Below are positions 7,833 to 16,334 of a stretch of 59,425 nt of DNA, in pieces. Position numbers and translations under genes: made by a program. The notes under the pieces were generated by a model. That model had not been told where the DNA came from. It saw only the letters and a list, made by a program, of their open reading frames with translations, and made no database searches. This DNA is from an uncultured Lachnospiraceae bacterium (GTDB taxonomy: Bacteria; Bacillota; Clostridia; Lachnospirales; Lachnospiraceae): the NCBI GenBank assembly GCA_947176065.1, contig CAMWPB010000024.1, positions 1-59,425 on the forward strand, in the 5' to 3' direction. How positions within the stretch are numbered: position 1 is the first letter of the stretch; every line of letters starts with the position of its first letter.

Positions 7833-8825
7833 TTATATCCATTTTCCGTTTGAAAAAAGAAACCAGATCCTTGAAGTAGCGTGCAACCCGAAAATTTGAA
7901 TGATTTTTGATAAAAGAATGTATCTTTTGTTCCGCGTATATGTCATAATAAATTTATATGTATTCAAAGAATCAAAAATTTTGGCCGCTTCACTCTGTTT
8001 TAGGTAATTAACCGAATAAAGTGCAGCATAATATTGATAAGAAAAATTATCACAAAGCAATATTTTCAATTCCTGCTCCATATCCATTTCTGTTACTTTT
8101 TTAATACTCTTAACACTAAAATCTATCATGCTACTTAAAAACATCTCGGAGATTTGAGTTAATTTTCCCTCCCGTTCACCCCGGTACTGATAGATCGGTT
8201 CATGCATAACAACCAATTTTGAAGCACATAAAATTACCCTGTATAAAACTTCCGCATCTTCAAGTGCATAGGTTTTAGGATTAAATTTAATGTTATTTTC
8301 CACCCACAGTTGTCTCCTAAACACATACAGAAAAGGATACCACTGATATACTGCCTTTTGTCCCAATACAGCTTTTAGATATTCTTCACCTGTATATATT
8401 TCCGATTCTTTAAGAAACTGTGTATTATTGCTCCTCTGCACCGTACTTCCGACTTTCGTGACAATATTATACTGAAAAGCAATAATATCCGCATTGCTTT
8501 TCTTTAAGCTGGCAGCCATTTGCTCCAGACTTTTTTTGTCTCTCCACCAATCATCGCTATCTAAAAAAATAACAAAATCCCCTGTTGATTCTTTAAGCAA
8601 AAGATTCCTAAGGACAGCCACTCCCTGATTTTCTTTTTGATAGAAAGCTTTGATTCGTTTTTCCCTCTCTGCATAACACTTAATAATATCCACTGTGCCA
8701 TCTGTCGACCCGTCATCAATTACAACAATTTCCCAATTTTTGTATGTCTGACAAACCACACTTTCCAAACATTTCCTAATATACTTTGATACATTGTAAC
8801 ATGGTATAAGAATACTAAACTTCAT
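7833..8825 (-). CDS. Family 2 glycosyltransferase
   Basis: This 330-residue protein has a GT-A fold N-terminal domain: FSILIPCYNVSKYIRKCLESV, the nucleotide-sugar motif VVIDDGSTDGT, and the metal-binding DxD as FLDSDDWW. The C-terminal third is variable and probably sets acceptor specificity. It adds one sugar to the lipid-linked repeat unit on the cytoplasmic side of the membrane. Its ATG overlaps the stop of the preceding glycosyltransferase (ATGA), so the two are coupled. The sugar cannot be predicted. Confidence 0.88.
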   Translation of the reverse strand: MKFSILIPCYNVSKYIRKCLESVVCQTYKNWEIVVIDDGSTDGTVDIIKCYAEREKRIKAFYQKENQGVAVLRNLLLKESTGDFVIFLDSDDWWRDKKSLEQMAASLKKSNADIIAFQYNIVTKVGSTVQRSNNTQFLKESEIYTGEEYLKAVLGQKAVYQWYPFLYVFRRQLWVENNIKFNPKTYALEDAEVLYRVILCASKLVVMHEPIYQYRGEREGKLTQISEMFLSSMIDFSVKSIKKVTEMDMEQELKILLCDNFSYQYYAALYSVNYLKQSEAAKIFDSLNTYKFIMTYTRNKRYILLSKIIQIFGLHATSRIWFLFSNGKWI

Positions 8826-9922
8826 AATATTTTATTTCCCTTGGCCTTAGAGTATGGATTTAATATTGCTTCCCAACTATTTAATACTTCCTGCAACTCA
8901 AAGCGCTGTAAGTTATTATGTGCATTAGCCGAGAACTTTTTACGCAATTCTTCATCCTGCATTAATCTCAATAACCGATCTGCCATCTGTTCAACGTTTC
9001 CATTTTCCACTAAATAACCATTTACTCCATCAACAACAATTTCTCTTGGCCCCATCGGGCAATCGAAGCTGACACAGGGCAATCCGCATGCCAGTGCCTC
9101 AATTAAAACCAACACAAATCCTTCAAATCTGGATGAAAGTACAAAAATAGAAGAATTTAAGTATTCTATATCAATGTTATCCGCATATCCTCTCAAATAA
9201 ACTCTTTTTAAACCATATTCGGTTATTTGATTATTTAATTGTGCTTCCAATTTACCCGTCCCGTAAATATCTAAAATCCAATCGGAATTTGCATCCTTTT
9301 TTTCTACAATATTCCAAGCATCAATCAATAAATCAAACCCCTTTTGCTCAGCCAAACGCCCCGCTGCAACAACCCTATGATTGCTTATATTTTTGTTCGC
9401 AATTTTGCTAAACGCCAGGGGATTATAAATATATACAATATTAGTCGCGTTCTTATACTTTCTGGAATAGCTCTCAAAATCCTGTTTCCCTAAAACAACA
9501 ATCTTATCTGCAAATTTAGCAGCAAGCATTCTAGCTAAATTGGTGAATTTTGAGCTGCATATATTACAGTTGAAATGTTCCCATGCAATGCACCGACTTC
9601 TTTTCGTAATTTGTAATGGAATTAAATATAGATATAAATATACATCTACAGCAATAATTGCATCATATTTTCGTTGATTTGCCAGCTTCCATATACTTTT
9701 GATATTTGTCAGCTTACGCCAAAATCCGCTTTCTATTTTTTCTGCCCGTAACGAATGTATTTTAATTTTTTTATTTAACGCAAAGAAACTACTTGGATCA
9801 TTTTTGCAACTTATAATATCTACTTCAAATTTCCTATCTGTTAATCCATTTGCTATTATTGAAGTGACTCTTTCAGTTCCACCTTTTGCAGATATGTCCG
9901 CAATCAGAAAACAGATCTTCAT
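8822..9922 (-). CDS. Family 4 (GT-B) glycosyltransferase
   Basis: The protein is about 366 residues and starts MKICFLIADISAKGGTERVTS, the glycine-rich acceptor-side loop of GT4 enzymes. The C-terminal nucleotide-sugar domain shows VAAGRLAEQKGFDLLIDAW, FVLSSRFEGFVLVLIEALACGLPCVSFDCPMGPREIV, with the EGF...E of the EX7E motif. I prefer the ATG at 9922 over the TTG one codon earlier. It is coupled to the next gene by an ATGA overlap. Likely role: addition of a hexose to the repeat unit. AT-rich composition compared with the flanking housekeeping genes is typical of glycan cassettes. Confidence 0.87.
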   Translation of the reverse strand: MKICFLIADISAKGGTERVTSIIANGLTDRKFEVDIISCKNDPSSFFALNKKIKIHSLRAEKIESGFWRKLTNIKSIWKLANQRKYDAIIAVDVYLYLYLIPLQITKRSRCIAWEHFNCNICSSKFTNLARMLAAKFADKIVVLGKQDFESYSRKYKNATNIVYIYNPLAFSKIANKNISNHRVVAAGRLAEQKGFDLLIDAWNIVEKKDANSDWILDIYGTGKLEAQLNNQITEYGLKRVYLRGYADNIDIEYLNSSIFVLSSRFEGFVLVLIEALACGLPCVSFDCPMGPREIVVDGVNGYLVENGNVEQMADRLLRLMQDEELRKKFSANAHNNLQRFELQEVLNSWEAILNPYSKAKGNKIL

Positions 9923-9945
9923 CAACCCTTACCCCACATATAAAA

Positions 9946-11076
9946 TTAAAATATTCGTGCCCGATTATCCCATAGTTGATAAGGAATTAATTGATAAGCA
10001 TCCGCCCTACAAATAATTCCCAAATAATATATCATTAACACAATGCATATTGCTAAAACATATTGCATTCTAATTTTTCGTTTTGCTTCACTCATAATAA
10101 CTTCCGGAATCGAAACAATAAACATACTAGCAAAATAAGGAAGCATCCGCTCACTAATGCCTGTTATGAATGTAGTCAATGTAAGTACTGCACTTGCCAT
10201 AGCAAACGCAATATACATATTCCTTTCTTCAATATCGCTGTTGTTTAATTTTATAATAATTAGAAAAAGGAACGAGAAATATATTAAGGTAAATCCCAAT
10301 GCCCCACTACCTGTGTTTAATCTGTTTAAATATCTCACATATGTGGTATGCTGTGCCAGAAAATGGATTATAGATTCACTTAATCTGAATGTCGGAGACA
10401 TAAATATTCCAAATACGACAACCGAAAAACCAAGTATCAAACAAACATACAGTTTATTAAATTTAATTTTTGATATCCAAAACATTGGCAAAACAACTAA
10501 TGCACTTGTATGAAATGTTGAAGCTAATAAAATCATTGTGACAAAAATAAATAATTTATTATTCTTAATAGCGTCATACGCTAACAAGACAAATGCCACC
10601 GCTATATACTGACGCCAAAGACATAGCGATTCGCCAAACATTCCAAGTGTAATAAACATATAAAAACTTAGCCACGGGATTTTTGACTCTCTATAAATAT
10701 AATAAGAAAATATAAATATAACGAACAGAGCGACCATCCATAATAAGAATCTTGGATTTTTATTTATATAACCCAATAATTTATTTATAATTGCATACCC
10801 ATACTCAAACATATACCTATCTGCCATTTTAAAAAGTTCATTCCATTTCAAAGCGGCAAAAATTGTATATCGTCTCATATAAACATATGTGTCTGCCCCA
10901 ACAGTATAGTTTCGAAATGCAGCCACAAAAAACAACCATATTCCCATACACATAACATATGAAGAATATTGATGTAGATTTCTATTTATATCATGTTTCC
11001 CCAGTGTAAACGTTATTCTATTAAATATTATCCACATAAATAGAACCAGAAAAAGTGTGAATATATAAATTCCCAT
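9946..11076 (-). CDS. EpsG-family membrane protein (Wzy-like polymerase)
   Basis: The protein is about 376 residues with ten or more membrane segments. Typical EpsG family features are RNYTVGADTYVYMRRY, the loop DRYMFEYGYAIINKLLGYI, and a later ASTFHTSALVVLPMFW. EpsG proteins are thought to polymerise repeat units at the outer face of the membrane. The ATG at 11076 has GGAG seven bases upstream and is preferred over the TTG at 11088. This is the only polymerase candidate in the operon, which supports a Wzy-dependent pathway. Confidence 0.83.
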   Translation of the reverse strand: MGIYIFTLFLVLFMWIIFNRITFTLGKHDINRNLHQYSSYVMCMGIWLFFVAAFRNYTVGADTYVYMRRYTIFAALKWNELFKMADRYMFEYGYAIINKLLGYINKNPRFLLWMVALFVIFIFSYYIYRESKIPWLSFYMFITLGMFGESLCLWRQYIAVAFVLLAYDAIKNNKLFIFVTMILLASTFHTSALVVLPMFWISKIKFNKLYVCLILGFSVVVFGIFMSPTFRLSESIIHFLAQHTTYVRYLNRLNTGSGALGFTLIYFSFLFLIIIKLNNSDIEERNMYIAFAMASAVLTLTTFITGISERMLPYFASMFIVSIPEVIMSEAKRKIRMQYVLAICIVLMIYYLGIICRADAYQLIPYQLWDNRARIF

Positions 11077-11130
11077 ATTATTCTCCAATGTTTATACTGA
11101 TATTCTTTAGTTCATAAAACTATTCTATAC

Positions 11131-12243
11131 TCAAACTTTTTCAAATAACTCGGCTGCTTTTCTTTCTCCCGTATAAAAGCATTGTAATGCGCGCGCCGTC
11201 TTTTCAATTTCAAAACCACTTTTTACTAATTCTCCTTTCCTATTTATCCTTTCGTATGCCATATTGGCTAATATCCAACTAGCCCATTTCTGCTCCCCAT
11301 CTGCCAAAGGCCTGTGCAAAAACAAATCCGAAATCTGTTCTTCTCCAGCACATGCCTCATCGGATGCAAATGTTCTAACACCTGCCGCCTGTGATTCTAT
11401 ATATACGATAGATAAACCTTCAAATAAAGAAGGCATAATATATGCATCTGCGGCCTGTAAAATCCGATTTACATCATCACGAACACCCATAAACCTAACA
11501 TGTTTATTCAACCTAAGTTTTTCTACTTTTTTCCTGATAGCAGATTCCAATGGGCCCTTGCCTACTAATACTAAAATAACATTATTATCATACTCTACGA
11601 TTCTTTCCATAACATCAATCAGAAAATTATGATTTTTTTGTAAGTTGAAACGCGCAACACACAGTAAGACTTTTTTTCCCTCTAAACCGAATTCTGAACG
11701 TACTTCTTTTCTAGTAATCGCATTATAGTAAAACTTAGCCCCCTCAATACCATTTTTGAGTAAATATGTTTTTTGCGTATCGGAATGACGGTAGTAGGCT
11801 GCCTTTTTCGAACAGGTAAATACCACATCAGCTTCTTTTAAGCTTATTTTTATGAATTTATTTCGAATTAATTGATAAATTCCTTTCTGCTCAGCTCCAA
11901 ACGCATGGATATGAACTATCTTTTTAATTTTATATTTATCTGCAAAAAGAAAATATATCCACGCTAACCACAGAATATGTACATGAATAACATCATAGTC
12001 ATGATGTTTCTCAAAAAAAGAGCGCAAATTCTTTAAATATATAACCGGATTTAACGTTTTTCTCACAACATATACATTTCCACCAAGTTCTCTCACTTCC
12101 AAATCATATTCCCCTGGTTCTTCATAATACGCTAATATATCAAATTGTATTTTCTCTCTATTCATATGGCGATAAAGATTCATAATTAATGTCTCCATTC
12201 CGCCATAATGCATTCGCCCTACTACATGTAATATTTTCTTCAT
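11131..12243 (-). CDS. Family 4 (GT-B) glycosyltransferase
   Basis: This 370-residue protein starts KKILHVVGRMHYGGMETLIMNLYRHM, typical of CapM/EpsF-like enzymes. The donor domain reads VLLCVARFNLQKNHNFLIDVM, GKGPLES and AYIMPSLFEGLSIVYIESQAAGVRTFASD, with the E-x7-E motif intact. It is predicted to be a cytoplasmic, membrane-associated sugar transferase for the repeat unit. Start ATG follows AGG at an acceptable distance. It lies 32 nt after the ATP-grasp gene and 42 nt before the polymerase. Confidence 0.87.
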   Translation of the reverse strand: MKKILHVVGRMHYGGMETLIMNLYRHMNREKIQFDILAYYEEPGEYDLEVRELGGNVYVVRKTLNPVIYLKNLRSFFEKHHDYDVIHVHILWLAWIYFLFADKYKIKKIVHIHAFGAEQKGIYQLIRNKFIKISLKEADVVFTCSKKAAYYRHSDTQKTYLLKNGIEGAKFYYNAITRKEVRSEFGLEGKKVLLCVARFNLQKNHNFLIDVMERIVEYDNNVILVLVGKGPLESAIRKKVEKLRLNKHVRFMGVRDDVNRILQAADAYIMPSLFEGLSIVYIESQAAGVRTFASDEACAGEEQISDLFLHRPLADGEQKWASWILANMAYERINRKGELVKSGFEIEKTARALQCFYTGERKAAELFEKV

Positions 12244-12275
12244 AACCCAAATACCTTTAAATGGATTCTCTAATT

Positions 12276-13130
12276 TTACAACTTAATCCACTCACCCAGT
12301 TTTCTGTCCCACTTATCCGGTTGAAATCTCTCAAACCCACTACCCGGATAAAATGTCAACTCTCCAAAATATATTTTCCCTGATACTTCATAAAAATCTA
12401 CTCTAACAAAAGGCAAATCCTCCGCAAGCTTCTCGGAAAGCTCTACCATTTTATTATAGTTTTGAGGTTTACTAATCAAATTTTGACTGCTTGGATAGTG
12501 GCGCTCAAATGGCAGCCTATTCCACTCTTTATCATAAAAAGTACATTTTAAACCGCCTTGAGAAAATCTTTCCGAACAGACAAAAGAACATTGTACCTTG
12601 CCATTAAAACACATAAATTTATAGTCTTTCAGTTCCTCTCCGAAATCATCTATCAAATACATTTCCGCAATAATACACGGCACCACGTCTTTATAAGGCC
12701 ACTCACGTCCCAAAAACCAAAAATTATGTTTTAAACAATTACTCAATTTTCTTTTTACAGCATCAAAATCTAAATCATCCCTATTTTTGCAGATTACAAC
12801 ACTTCCACTATCATGATTACATTTCAGCACAAATTGCTTCGGTAATACGTCAATATTTATATCATTCACACTTCTCCAAGGACCCCCAATAAGCGGAATC
12901 AGATATTCTTCTCCTATCTTTTTCTCAATGTATTTCCGCACCTTAAGCTTATCAACCATCATGGTATATTCTGGCTTTCTATCATAAAGCTTCAACCATT
13001 GTAATTTTTCATTAAATGTCCGAGGATTTCTTAAATTTAGCTTTTTATGTGTTTTGATCCGATAGCATATCTTTAAATATAGTTTATCCGGTATAAATTT
13101 TAATAAATATCTAATTTTTTTTGTATCCAC
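12276..13130 (-). CDS. TupA-like ATP-grasp protein of polysaccharide locus
   Basis: This 284-residue protein is of the ATP-grasp TupA-like type often labelled as a glycosyltransferase in capsule clusters. Signature stretches are FNEKLQWLKLYDRKPEYTMMVDKLKVRKYI, FVLKCNHDSGSVVICKN, and the late DLPFVRVDFYEVSGKIYFGELTFYPGSGFERF, which carries ATP-grasp metal-binding acidic residues. TupA of teichuronopeptide synthesis joins an amino acid to a sugar acid, so an amide-linked decoration of the glycan is possible. Start is GTG with GGAG seven bases upstream. The exact substrate is unknown. Confidence 0.8.
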   Translation of the reverse strand: MDTKKIRYLLKFIPDKLYLKICYRIKTHKKLNLRNPRTFNEKLQWLKLYDRKPEYTMMVDKLKVRKYIEKKIGEEYLIPLIGGPWRSVNDINIDVLPKQFVLKCNHDSGSVVICKNRDDLDFDAVKRKLSNCLKHNFWFLGREWPYKDVVPCIIAEMYLIDDFGEELKDYKFMCFNGKVQCSFVCSERFSQGGLKCTFYDKEWNRLPFERHYPSSQNLISKPQNYNKMVELSEKLAEDLPFVRVDFYEVSGKIYFGELTFYPGSGFERFQPDKWDRKLGEWIKL

Positions 13131-13172
13131 TTCCGTTCTCCAACAGTATGCTTTTATTATCTCTTTTACTAC

Positions 13173-14036
13173 TCAACACTTCTCCCGCAGTAATTTGTCC
13201 GATACGAGCTTCATTACTTTAAAAGGCAACAGAAACAGACCCATTTGACCACAGACTATATACATTAGATCTCCAAAGGAGCAATACCTCCTTTTATAAT
13301 TTAACAAACCAACCTTAATAGAGCTGCACACATAGGACCAGCTCTTACGCCGTTTATAATTATCCTCATCAGCTCTAAATTTCAAAAGTACTTCATCTAC
13401 ATTTAATGCATAATATCCCATATTAATCATACGCGAAAACAAATCATAGTCCTGTTTCCTTTTCAGATTCCCATAACCACCACATCGAATAACTGCCGAC
13501 TTCTTAAACATGACTGTCGGATGATTAAATGGTTGCCTACGTCTTATATACTTTCTAATCTCTCCATAATCTGTTGGAACCACCCTTCGAGAATGAACAT
13601 CATCAGGGGCATCATAAAATTCGTCTATATGAGTGCCGCATAACGCAAGCCTTACATTATTAGCGAATAGTGCCAGTTCCTTCTCGCACCGTTCCGGCAG
13701 TGAAATATCATCCGCATCCATTCGTGCCACCAGCTCATTCCGGCAGTATTTTAATCCTATGTTAAGCGCATGCCCCAGTCCACCATTATGTTTTAGCGGA
13801 ACGATTGTAAAAAGCTCCGCATTATCATTCTGGTATGCACAGATAAGTTGCCTCAATTCTTTTGAAATGGGGCCGTCGACAACAAGCACAAACTGTTCAG
13901 GCGCAACTGTCTGGTTTAGCATGCTGTCTATACTTATTTCTAAATATTCCGGTTTATCCTTTGCATATATTGACATAAGTACGCTGTATTTCATCTGGGA
14001 GACCTGTTCATCCGCAGTTTTCTCCATTTCCCTCAT
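13173..14036 (-). CDS. Family 2 glycosyltransferase
   Basis: This 287-residue GT-A enzyme has YSVLMSIYAKDKPEYLEISIDSMLNQT, FVLVVDGP, LGHALNIGLKYCRNELVARMDADDISLPER with the DxD, and a late RKQDYDLFSRMINMGY. It resembles the AmsE/WcaA-type transferases. The ATG at 14036 overlaps the TGA of the initiating transferase (ATGA), which favours this start although an internal Met at residue 15 begins the conserved domain. As the gene next after the initiating transferase it may add the second sugar. Confidence 0.86.
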   Translation of the reverse strand: MREMEKTADEQVSQMKYSVLMSIYAKDKPEYLEISIDSMLNQTVAPEQFVLVVDGPISKELRQLICAYQNDNAELFTIVPLKHNGGLGHALNIGLKYCRNELVARMDADDISLPERCEKELALFANNVRLALCGTHIDEFYDAPDDVHSRRVVPTDYGEIRKYIRRRQPFNHPTVMFKKSAVIRCGGYGNLKRKQDYDLFSRMINMGYYALNVDEVLLKFRADEDNYKRRKSWSYVCSSIKVGLLNYKRRYCSFGDLMYIVCGQMGLFLLPFKVMKLVSDKLLREKC

Positions 14037-15430
14037 GCCGTCATATCCCTCTTCTTCAACTCCACCTGCATCAGCCCCACAGCCTCCTCACTGAACCCTT
14101 CGGTGCTCTCCGGGATGAACAGCATTTTTAAGGTCAGCATAATCAGTTTCAGATCCAGAATCAGGCTTCTGTTCTCTATATAGATCAGGTCAAGCCGCAG
14201 CTTATCGTAGGCGCTCGTATTATATTTGCCGTAAAGCTGCGCATATCCGGTCAACCCGCTTTTGACCTGCAGGCGATATGCAAACTGCGGCAGCTCCTCC
14301 GTATATTTCTCCACATTCTCAACCCGCTCAGGCCTTGGTCCCACAAGGGTCATATCCCCTTTCAGCACATTGAGAAGCTGGGGAATTTCATCGATGCGGA
14401 ACCGTCTGATCACCGCGCCGACTCTGGTAATCCGGCTGTCATTCGCCCTGCAAAGCATAGCCCCGTCTTTCTCCGCATCCATAACCATGCTCCGAAATTT
14501 AATGATATGGAATCTCTTCCAATCCTTCGTATAGCGCTCCTGTCTGAAAAAGACAGACCCGCCGTCCTCCACCTTGATTGCCAGCATGGTAATCAGAGTG
14601 ATGGGCAAGGTAACAATAAGCCCGAACAGGGATACGCCGATATCCATACACCGCTTGAAAAAGGCCATGCCAAGCGACTCCTGATAGCAGTTATACTTTA
14701 TCAGGGGACTGTCTATGAAATGGCGGTTCTCAAACCCGCTCGCCACGATATCCGTGATGGTAGGCGTCACATAGAATACCTTCTGCTGGTTGATGCAGTA
14801 GTACATCAGCTCTTCCCTTAGCTGATAGTCAATCTGGTAAAGAATCACAGTCTCAGAGCAGTCTATAGCCGCCTTAAGCGCCTCCATGCCTTCCCCTGCG
14901 GACACTTTTTTATGTATGTTAAAGAGATTCCAGGGCTTTTCTTCAATCTTCCTGAGAAACCCTTTCACGCTCATATCCCCGTAGATAACGACCGTCTCCT
15001 GCGGCGTAATGTGCCCCAGATAGTATCTTTTTGCAAGAACCGCCCACAGGCAGGTAACCAGAAACTGTACTGCCACCGTGAGGGCACCCGGCAGAATAGA
15101 CACATACCTGCGCGCAATAAAACAGCATTCCACATAAAAGATCAGGTCCGATATGCCAAAGGCGAGAAGCTGGGAAAAGACCGTCTCCCCGATCGAGTAC
15201 TGCGCAACTTTATCCGCCCTGTAGATCCGCACCAGCCTGCTGTAAATGATATAGTAGAGCAGTAATGATACCGTTCCTCCTATCAGTCGGTGTGTGCGGA
15301 AAGCGTATAAGTTATAGTAAGCAATCCAGATATACCCAAACATCAGAAGCTGTAACAGCACAATCGACGCAGAGGATATCCGTGAAAAATGATTCTTTCT
15401 GGTTCTGTTTTGCTGATGACGTTCTTTCAC
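14033..15430 (-). CDS. Undecaprenyl-phosphate sugar-phosphate transferase (initiating enzyme)
   Basis: This 465-residue polyprenyl-phosphate hexose-1-phosphate transferase of the WbaP/EpsL kind has four or five membrane segments in residues 1-130, a middle nucleotide-binding-like region, and the catalytic domain from about 255. Catalytic-domain motifs are FFKRCMDIGVSLFGLIVTLP, FFRQERYTKDWKRFHIIKFRSM, RFRIDEIPQLLNVLKGDMTLVGPRPE and SGLTGYAQLYG. It transfers a sugar phosphate from a UDP-sugar to the lipid carrier and so starts each repeat unit. Start is GTG at 15430 with AAGGAG eight bases upstream. The GTG would overlap the stop of the kinase gene as GTGA if the kinase G-tract changed by one base. 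Confidence 0.9.
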   Translation of the reverse strand: MKERHQQNRTRKNHFSRISSASIVLLQLLMFGYIWIAYYNLYAFRTHRLIGGTVSLLLYYIIYSRLVRIYRADKVAQYSIGETVFSQLLAFGISDLIFYVECCFIARRYVSILPGALTVAVQFLVTCLWAVLAKRYYLGHITPQETVVIYGDMSVKGFLRKIEEKPWNLFNIHKKVSAGEGMEALKAAIDCSETVILYQIDYQLREELMYYCINQQKVFYVTPTITDIVASGFENRHFIDSPLIKYNCYQESLGMAFFKRCMDIGVSLFGLIVTLPITLITMLAIKVEDGGSVFFRQERYTKDWKRFHIIKFRSMVMDAEKDGAMLCRANDSRITRVGAVIRRFRIDEIPQLLNVLKGDMTLVGPRPERVENVEKYTEELPQFAYRLQVKSGLTGYAQLYGKYNTSAYDKLRLDLIYIENRSLILDLKLIMLTLKMLFIPESTEGFSEEAVGLMQVELKKRDMTA

Positions 15431-15494
15431 CGCTGATTCTCCTTTCTGACCGTCTGGTATAAATGGTCAAAGTCGATGGCATTGTTATTACCCG

Positions 15495-16334
15495 TTATAC
15501 CCCCCCCCCGGGTATTTTTGACGTATCCCCGGAGGCGCCGGCCATATCCTCAAGGGGTTCTGTCGGTTCCTCGCCATAGTGGCCGTATTCCCCGTACTTA
15601 CCATATTTGCCGTACCGCCCATAACCGTACTTGCCGTATTTGTTATAGTAGCCTTTGTAATGCCCGGAATAGTAACGGTTATAGTAACCGCCGCCCTCCA
15701 TTTTTACCTTATTGAGCACCACGCCAAGAATATTGACGCCGGTCACTTCCAACTGCTTTTTCACATCCTGCAGATAGCGGTAGCTGATCGCTCCGCTCTC
15801 TACCACCAGCACCACACCGTCGCAGTTCGGCGCCACTACTGCGGCGTCGATGACCCAGCCCAGCGGCGGGCAGTCCACGAGCACTACATCATAGCGTTCT
15901 TTCAGCGACGCAAGAAGGTTTACGAACAGTTCCCGTCCCAGAAGCTCCGTAGGGTTCGGCGCCACCGGTCCTGCGATAATCATATCCAGATTTTCTATGT
16001 TCGTATGGTTGATTACTTCATCCATCTTTTTCTGCCCGGAAAGATAGTGCGACAATCCGAACATCGTCTCCTCCGAATGGATGCGGTATCTTCCCACGAA
16101 TACCGACTTACGCAGATCCGCGTCGACAAGCACAACCTTCTTGCCGTCATCGTTTAAAGACCTTGCCAGTTCCATCGTCACCGTACTTTTTCCTTCATCC
16201 GGCGTGCAGCTCGTGAACATAATCACCTTGTTGTCCACGCCGCAAAACTGCAGATTGGTGCGCAGGGAATTAAACGCCTCCCTTCTGGCGTAAGTCTGTT
16301 TTTCCAAATTTTGAAACAAGATACTGTTAGCCAT
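15495..16334 (-). CDS. cpsD: CpsD/CapB-type BY-kinase with tyrosine-rich tail and G-tract 3' end
   Basis: This 279-residue bacterial tyrosine kinase has Walker A SCTPDEGKST (about 42-51), Walker A' VVLVDADLRKS and Walker B YDVVLVDCPPLG. Residues 216-256 hold 15 tyrosines in KYG/RYG/EYG units, the autophosphorylation cluster. With the membrane adaptor encoded just upstream (TAA directly followed by this ATG), it should control chain length and export. The frame ends ...SKIPGGGV-stop through a run of ten G (15500-15509). Eleven G would give a tail of about 20 residues ending DFDHLYQTVRKENQR and stopping at 15427, overlapping the GTG of the next gene. I suspect that longer frame is the ancestral or ON form. 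Confidence 0.9.
   Translation of the reverse strand: MANSILFQNLEKQTYARREAFNSLRTNLQFCGVDNKVIMFTSCTPDEGKSTVTMELARSLNDDGKKVVLVDADLRKSVFVGRYRIHSEETMFGLSHYLSGQKKMDEVINHTNIENLDMIIAGPVAPNPTELLGRELFVNLLASLKERYDVVLVDCPPLGWVIDAAVVAPNCDGVVLVVESGAISYRYLQDVKKQLEVTGVNILGVVLNKVKMEGGGYYNRYYSGHYKGYYNKYGKYGYGRYGKYGKYGEYGHYGEEPTEPLEDMAGASGDTSKIPGGGV
15500..15509 (-). repeat. G10 homopolymer, candidate phase-variation tract
   Basis: Ten consecutive C on the plus strand (G on the coding strand) lie five bases before the kinase stop codon. Ten or nine G truncate the protein within a few codons. Eight or eleven G keep the frame open to a GTGA overlap with the sugar-phosphate transferase. Confidence 0.65.
15580..15690 (-). 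repeat. Short-unit coding repeat (KYG/RYG/EYG units)
   Basis: The tyrosine tail of the kinase is encoded by near-identical 9-base units of the form TAC-GGC-AAA and TAC-GGC-CGG. Such tracts can gain or lose units by slippage and change the number of phosphorylatable tyrosines. Confidence 0.55.

Noticed and set aside
15580..15690. CRISPR-like short repeats
   Set aside because: The units are 9-bp coding repeats of the kinase tail without spacers. No CRISPR array or cas gene is present in the window.
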